Part shown: piece by piece, positions 59,196-64,000 of the stretch | Position numbering within the stretch: position 1 is the first letter of the stretch | Layout: every line of letters begins with the position of its first letter | Source: JAWPMT01 sp965267435 | Lineage (GTDB): Bacteria > Bacteroidota > Bacteroidia > Cytophagales > Cyclobacteriaceae | Assembly (NCBI GenBank): GCA_965267435.1 | Contig: OZ253960.1 | Coordinates: forward strand, 4,960,001 to 5,024,000 | DNA: 64,000 nt | Direction: 5' to 3' | Notes under the pieces: generated by a model | Told to the model about the DNA's origin: nothing | The model's database searches: none | Seen by the model: the letters and a program-made list of their open reading frames with translations, nothing else | Translations under genes and position numbers: made by a program

Positions 59196-61466
59196 TCAGA
59201 AGAAGTCATCCTCCTCCACTGTGTTCAGGATAAGCGAATCTGCAGGTATTTCGCTGTTGTAAACACTGCAGTCCAATTCTACTGAGATGGGCGTCAATGG
59301 CCTGTCAAACTGGCCCTTTTCGTAGGGGAGTGAATTGTCATCGTAGACCTTTATCATGAATCTCTCGTAAATCGGCATGGCGGTACGCGCTCCCTGTCCC
59401 AAATACCAGTGCTTGAATCGTATACTGCGATTGTCACCGCCTACCCAGGCACCGGCAGCGAGGTCATGGGTGACACCTATGAACCAGCCATCGGAGGCAT
59501 TGTCAGTCGTTCCTGTTTTCGCTCCCACTTCATTGTTTGCACGGATCTTGGGGTCGAGTACGAAACCAGTACCTCCTGGCTCCTCCGTGGTCCCTCTTAG
59601 CATGTGTAGCATCAAATACGCCGTTTCTTCATTGAGCACTTCTTTCGGCTCTGGCACAAACTGTTGGATGACATTGCCGTTTTCGTCCTCTATCCTCGAA
59701 ATGTAGAAGGGTTTCGTATAATTTCCTTTATTGACAAACGTGCCATAAGCCCCCAAGAGTTCATAGAGAGAGACGTCACCGCCAGCGCCAAGACACAATG
59801 CTGGCACAGGATCCAGTGGGCTCTCTATTCCAAGTCTTTTGGCGTATTCCACCACTGTCTCAGGGCCAAGCTGTTTCATGATGTAGGCTGTGGAGCTATT
59901 GACGGATCGCGCCATCGCCTGGCGTATGGTCATTTTCTCACCCGTGAAGTTGCCTGACGCATTGTCTGGTGTCCATGTAGGCGGTTCCTGACCGGGTCGG
60001 GGGAAGGTCACTGGTGCATCTACCACCGGGAAGCATGGAGAGTAGCCATTGTCAATGGCTGCCGTATACACAATGGGCTTGATGGTCGAGCCAGGCTGAC
60101 GACGGCCTTGCTTCACGTGATCAAACTGAAAATACTTGTAATTGATACCGCCTACCCACGCTTTAATGAAGCCTGTATTGGGGTCCATGGCCATGAAGCC
60201 TGCCTGTAAAAAATGCTTGTAGTAACGAAGAGAGTCGTAGACGTTGAAAGTGGTATCGATCTCTCCACCCCAGCTAAAGACGGTCATCTTCTTCTTTTTC
60301 TGTAGGTAGAATTCCACTGAATCTGAATTATTGCCGAATTCTCTGGCCAGGCCGCGATACTGGACGGTACGCTTGATCTCGTTTTCTATGAAGTCCTCTA
60401 TCTCCTCATTGTCATCATTGATCCATGGCGCATCACCCTCCAGGTGTGCAAGGAATACCGACTGCAAAGTGTCCATGTGCTCCTGGACCGCTTCTTCCGC
60501 ATAGGTCTGCAGGCGACTGTCGATGGTCGTATAGATCTTGAGCCCATCCTCGAACAAATCGTATCCGTGCTCTGCCGTCCATGCCATCAGGAAATCTCTG
60601 ATCACCGTCCGAAAGTAAGTGGCCAGGCCAACATTGTGACTTGCGACCTTGTAGTTCAGACCGAAGGGTTGGACCTTCATGCTATCGTATTCGTCACGGC
60701 TCAATAAGCTGTATTTGTGTAGGTTGTACAATACCTCGGTGCGCTTGGCCATGGCATTCTCTGGATTATATACCGGATTGTACCGCGTGGGCGCGTTGAT
60801 AGAGCCAATCAGAACAGCGGACTCGAGGTAGTTGAGTTGAGCAGGCAGCTTATTGAAGAAGGTCTTTGCTGCCACCTTGATCCCATAGGAGTTGGATCCA
60901 TATTCCACTGTGTTCAGGTACATGGCAAGGATCTCTTCTTTCGTGTAGGACTCTTCCAGTTTGATCGAGATGATCCACTCCTTGAGTTTGGTAACGATCA
61001 TGCCCACTTTGGGTATGCTGTACAGCGAGCCCCGATTAGCAGAAGAGGTTTTGTAGAGGTTCTCCGCCAATTGCATGGTGATCGTACTTCCACCTCCAGT
61101 GAATTGTCCTGTGAGCTGCCCGAGGACGGCACGGACCAGTCCCTTCAGATCGATACCAGCGTGCTCTTTGAAGCGGATGTCTTCCGTCACCAGCAATGTG
61201 TTGACCAGTTCGGGTGAAAGCTCGTCGTAAGATACGGGCGTGCGATTCTTACGGAAGTATTTACCGAGGGAGACGCCGTCTGCACTGATCAATTCGGACG
61301 ACAGGTCAGGATCTGGTTTTTCCAGGGCCTGCAGACTTGGTAAACCGCCAAACCAGCCGAAGGCGTCGTATTGAACCATCAATATGACGCTGGTCACCCC
61401 TATAAAGAAGGCAAAGAAGGAGGCCCAGACAAACACATTGATCCGCTTGATAGCTTTCTTGGTCAT
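59196..61466 (-). CDS. mrcA: class A penicillin-binding protein (PBP1A-like)
   Basis: 756 residues, bifunctional peptidoglycan synthase. One membrane helix (about 11-31). Glycosyltransferase family 51 domain: LLVTEDIRFKEHAGID (about 91-106), FTGGGSTITMQLAENLYKT, KEWIISIKLEESYTKEEILAMYLNTVEYGSNSYGI. Transpeptidase: SxxK in QPGSTIKPIVYTA, SxN in SVNSSTAYIMKQLG and KTG in AKTGTTDNASDGWFIG. Its ATG overlaps the sprE stop by 4 bp, so translation is probably coupled. Confidence 0.96.
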   Translation of the reverse strand: MTKKAIKRINVFVWASFFAFFIGVTSVILMVQYDAFGWFGGLPSLQALEKPDPDLSSELISADGVSLGKYFRKNRTPVSYDELSPELVNTLLVTEDIRFKEHAGIDLKGLVRAVLGQLTGQFTGGGSTITMQLAENLYKTSSANRGSLYSIPKVGMIVTKLKEWIISIKLEESYTKEEILAMYLNTVEYGSNSYGIKVAAKTFFNKLPAQLNYLESAVLIGSINAPTRYNPVYNPENAMAKRTEVLYNLHKYSLLSRDEYDSMKVQPFGLNYKVASHNVGLATYFRTVIRDFLMAWTAEHGYDLFEDGLKIYTTIDSRLQTYAEEAVQEHMDTLQSVFLAHLEGDAPWINDDNEEIEDFIENEIKRTVQYRGLAREFGNNSDSVEFYLQKKKKMTVFSWGGEIDTTFNVYDSLRYYKHFLQAGFMAMDPNTGFIKAWVGGINYKYFQFDHVKQGRRQPGSTIKPIVYTAAIDNGYSPCFPVVDAPVTFPRPGQEPPTWTPDNASGNFTGEKMTIRQAMARSVNSSTAYIMKQLGPETVVEYAKRLGIESPLDPVPALCLGAGGDVSLYELLGAYGTFVNKGNYTKPFYISRIEDENGNVIQQFVPEPKEVLNEETAYLMLHMLRGTTEEPGGTGFVLDPKIRANNEVGAKTGTTDNASDGWFIGVTHDLAAGAWVGGDNRSIRFKHWYLGQGARTAMPIYERFMIKVYDDNSLPYEKGQFDRPLTPISVELDCSVYNSEIPADSLILNTVEEDDFF

Positions 61467-64000
61467 ATCTTGTAATTTTTCTCGAAGAAATTAAGATAGG
61501 TTTTTAAGTCTTTCGATTCGTAGAGAATATCGAAGTTTTGTTCGGTAATGACGAGGTCGTAGTAAATCTCGCCTTTGTGCGCCTCCAGAAAGTCAGAAGA
61601 CCTACGAAAGATCTTCATGAAAGATTCTGCCGACCCTTTACCGGGCAGTTCGTTGACGGTGACCATTGAGTATTTATCATCCAAAACAACACCACTCACT
61701 TTCAGCTGCATGTTATTAGTCTCTACCACTGCTTCTATATCGTCAATGATGGTTGAAGCAAGGGTCCCTTCAGGGTTGTAGACAAAGATGAAATAATGTG
61801 AGGTATTGAGATTCCGCACGTACTGGCCTCTTGAGCTACTAAACAGATTGATCTGATGTTCTTCCGACGCGGTTACAAGCTCTTCAGCATAAGCAGCCAC
61901 ATCACTGCCGGGATTCTGCCGGATGAAGCTGTTGAGTTCCGATTGGTATTTATAGACATCATCGATTCTTCCGAGGTTTAGCACCCGTAGCAATTGCAGA
62001 TTGTCATGATACTCACTTTCCTTGTACACCTGCAGCGTACTGTCAATCATAGCAATACTCGCTTCGTGTCCCCCTGTCTTGAAGAGATGATAAGCCCTCG
62101 AGTAGATTTCCTGCACCTTCTGATTTTTGGCAAGATTCTCCTCCCGGTATCGCGGGTTGGAGATCAGTTTTGCATAAACTGTCTCCGGGAACTCCCGTTG
62201 GAGTTGATCGCCTTTCTGTTGCGCCAGTGAGGGTGTTTCATCTTTATAGAGAAGATACAGCTGATAAAGCACCTCGGGCTCATAAGCAGTGGTGTCAAAC
62301 CTGGCAATCAGTGTTTCAAAGGCGGTGATGGCGTTGTTCTTTTCATTGAGTTGGAAATTGTAAATATTTCCCAGCTGATAATAGCTTTCTTCTACTTCTG
62401 CCAGCAGCTTGATCTGATCCTCGAGATTCTTGGGGATCGTAGCCATCAATTTCTTCTTCTCTGCTTCTACATCCATCTCCACGGCTTCAGGGGGGGCATT
62501 GGCATTCAGGTCTTCGAGCACCTGTTCAGACACAACGACGGTCTCCTCCTGGCCAACTTCTGCTGTAGCCCCTGATCGGTTACTTCGTCGCCAGTCATCT
62601 TCGAGTGTCCGCTGTCCCCACACGCGAACAAATTCGGACTGACCACGGCTGACTGATGTGATATTGTAGAAATACCATACCCCTTCGGTTTTCGTGGAGA
62701 TGGTGGCACCGGTTCCTTGTGGGTCGAGGTTGTTCAACTGCGTCTGGCGCCTTTCTTCCCTTTCCGCCTTTTCCTTCCTTTTTTTCTCCTCCTCGGCCTC
62801 GGCCACCTGCTTGGCTATGACCTCTCCAAGGAAAGCGTCTAGCTCTATGTCATTCATTTGGGCAAGATTGAGAAGGCTGTCGTTGTCGCGAATGGTCGTT
62901 ATGTGTTTGACGAATTCCGTAAGGATCTCTTGGCGTTCCTTTACATAAGCGTAGTTTTCTTCGTCATTGGGCATGACGCTGGCCGTAGAGTCGTAGTACA
63001 ACTTGGCCATCTCAAAGTCCGCAAGGCTGTCGTAATACAACTCGCTGAGTTGGAAATAGGAATAGGCTTTCTGTCGATTGTTTGAAATGCTGTGCTTGAC
63101 TGATAGCTTGTAGTACTTCATCGCTTCGGCCAGGTTTCCCTGCTTCAGCTCAAATGCGCCCATCTCGTAATAGATCTTGTCTTTGTATTCCACGTTCTTT
63201 CTATCCCGGAGTAGCTTCTTGAAGTACTTGTCAATCTTCTTCTTATCAGAATTTCGTGACAACTCGCTGACCTGTGCCATGTTCAGTTTGGTGTGGAAAG
63301 CCAATTCATAACTGGGGCGGTTTTTAAGCGTATTCTTATAAAATCTATAGGCCTCCGAGTCGAATCCGAGATCCTGGTATACCTGCCCAATGATGTAATT
63401 GATACGGGCCCGCTCCGGGCCACTAGCGAGCAGCGCTTCTGCTTGCACGAGATTTTGCACCGTCTTATCAAGGTCCTCCAGCTCCTGATAGAGATAGGAC
63501 CGGTTGAGATGCAGTGTCCTTTCATTGTCTGTATTCAGTTGCTCTTTTCTCAAGTAGTCGGACACGGCTACGGCGTTTTCATATTCCTTGGCCTCTACGA
63601 ATGCCCGTAGCAGGTGCACGAGCGCCTCGTGTCGTTCGTGCTTGTTGTCACTCTTCGTGTTGACATACTTGAAGGTCTCAATGGCTTCTGCAAATTCGGA
63701 CCCATAGGTGCGCGCTCGGCCTACCAACACATAGCAGTCGTAGGCCCATTTCGAGTCCGGATGCCGCTGAATGCTGATCGATGCCTTTTTAATACAATCT
63801 TCCAGCGGGCCCTCTTGTGAGGCAGAGAATAGTGTATCGTAAGGAGGGTAGACCGGTAGGATCTTACTGTAATTCCAATCGTACTGATCCCATAGGGCTT
63901 GTTCTACTTCCAGGATATTTTGATTCGCATAGAAATAGGCATTGAATCGGGCGGTAGTATTGTGGTACGCGCCAGAAACCGGACCCTGTGCCGTGGCACC
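61463..64000 (-). CDS. sprE: SprE/PorW TPR lipoprotein of T9SS, 5' end outside window
   Basis: The frame is open without a stop to base 64000, so the visible part is about 845 residues and lacks only the lipoprotein signal end. The visible N-terminus reads ATAQGPVSGAYHNTTARFNAYFYANQ and then DTLFSASQEGPLEDCIKKA, the opening typical of SprE/PorW. TPR repeats follow (TFKYVNTKSDNKHERHEALVHLLRAFVEAKEYENA and more). Then a highly charged helix (AEEEKKRKEKAEREERRQTQ), a central domain and a C-terminal part (SHYFIFVYNPEGTLASTIIDDIE). SprE is needed for gliding and T9SS in Flavobacterium, and PorW for secretion in Porphyromonas. The GTG at 63730 is not the real start. Confidence 0.9.
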   Translation of the reverse strand, partial: GATAQGPVSGAYHNTTARFNAYFYANQNILEVEQALWDQYDWNYSKILPVYPPYDTLFSASQEGPLEDCIKKASISIQRHPDSKWAYDCYVLVGRARTYGSEFAEAIETFKYVNTKSDNKHERHEALVHLLRAFVEAKEYENAVAVSDYLRKEQLNTDNERTLHLNRSYLYQELEDLDKTVQNLVQAEALLASGPERARINYIIGQVYQDLGFDSEAYRFYKNTLKNRPSYELAFHTKLNMAQVSELSRNSDKKKIDKYFKKLLRDRKNVEYKDKIYYEMGAFELKQGNLAEAMKYYKLSVKHSISNNRQKAYSYFQLSELYYDSLADFEMAKLYYDSTASVMPNDEENYAYVKERQEILTEFVKHITTIRDNDSLLNLAQMNDIELDAFLGEVIAKQVAEAEEEKKRKEKAEREERRQTQLNNLDPQGTGATISTKTEGVWYFYNITSVSRGQSEFVRVWGQRTLEDDWRRSNRSGATAEVGQEETVVVSEQVLEDLNANAPPEAVEMDVEAEKKKLMATIPKNLEDQIKLLAEVEESYYQLGNIYNFQLNEKNNAITAFETLIARFDTTAYEPEVLYQLYLLYKDETPSLAQQKGDQLQREFPETVYAKLISNPRYREENLAKNQKVQEIYSRAYHLFKTGGHEASIAMIDSTLQVYKESEYHDNLQLLRVLNLGRIDDVYKYQSELNSFIRQNPGSDVAAYAEELVTASEEHQINLFSSSRGQYVRNLNTSHYFIFVYNPEGTLASTIIDDIEAVVETNNMQLKVSGVVLDDKYSMVTVNELPGKGSAESFMKIFRRSSDFLEAHKGEIYYDLVITEQNFDILYESKDLKTYLNFFEKNYKI

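Noticed and set aside
1..64000. CRISPR arrays, prophage, insertion sequences, restriction or other classical defence genes
   Set aside because: I found no regularly spaced repeats, transposase, integrase or phage structural genes. The only mobile-like feature is the GIY-YIG/tRNA-Leu unit.

Overview
The window reads as chromosomal DNA of a Bacteroidota bacterium, most likely of the Cytophagales type (inference). The grounds are a near-complete type IX secretion (T9SS)/gliding core (gldK, gldL, gldM, gldN, porP/sprF, a PorE-like OmpA lipoprotein and SprE/PorW), Bacteroidota-type lipoproteins and TonB-dependent receptor, LytTR two-component genes, and promoters of the Bacteroidota TTG-N19-TAnnTTTG type. 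Coding density is high. I see no insertion sequence, prophage, rRNA operon or CRISPR array.

Layout. 1-5.1 kb: end of a sulfatase-modifying-factor-fold protein, a Tat-exported Gfo/Idh oxidoreductase, adenine deaminase, aspartate-semialdehyde dehydrogenase. 5.4-12.5 kb: an acidic surface-type lipoprotein and a 2043-residue secreted protein with lamin-tail and Ig-like repeats. 12.6-18.5 kb: a very small protein, a DksA-like protein, ScpB, a pseudouridine synthase, a DUF4136 lipoprotein, tRNA-Phe and a pair of Hdr-like Fe-S proteins. 18.6-22.7 kb: PorE-like protein, PurM, DUF456, YraN. 22.7-29.1 kb: a tight same-strand run manA-lipB-hypothetical-exonuclease-rnr-permease. 29-33.4 kb: a TrmH-type methyltransferase, MutS and a tRNA locus. 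33.4-41.4 kb: MoxR ATPase, a repeat-rich surface lipoprotein followed by a TonB receptor, an epimerase and a LOG-family protein. 41.4-47.6 kb: UvrA, a LytS/LytR-type pair, a small helical protein, HemW. 47.6-57.4 kb: Omp85-like protein, DUF4271 protein, HemD-like protein, porP, gldKLMN and a FISUMP-domain protein. 57.4-64 kb, minus strand: sprE/porW, a class A penicillin-binding protein and uvrC in one overlapping run.

How genes work together. GldL and GldM form the inner-membrane motor, GldK and GldN the periplasmic ring, PorP an outer-membrane component, PorE a peptidoglycan anchor and SprE/PorW an accessory lipoprotein. The large lamin-tail protein and the FISUMP protein are candidate secreted partners. 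MutS, UvrA and UvrC give mismatch and nucleotide-excision repair.

The most unusual spot is the tRNA locus at 32.69-33.23 kb. A small GIY-YIG nuclease gene lies between an interrupted 5' fragment of tRNA-Leu and the intact tRNA-Leu(UAA). The fragment carries a 39-bp palindromic insertion in its D-loop. This looks like a tiny tRNA-associated, homing-like element of about 340 bp.
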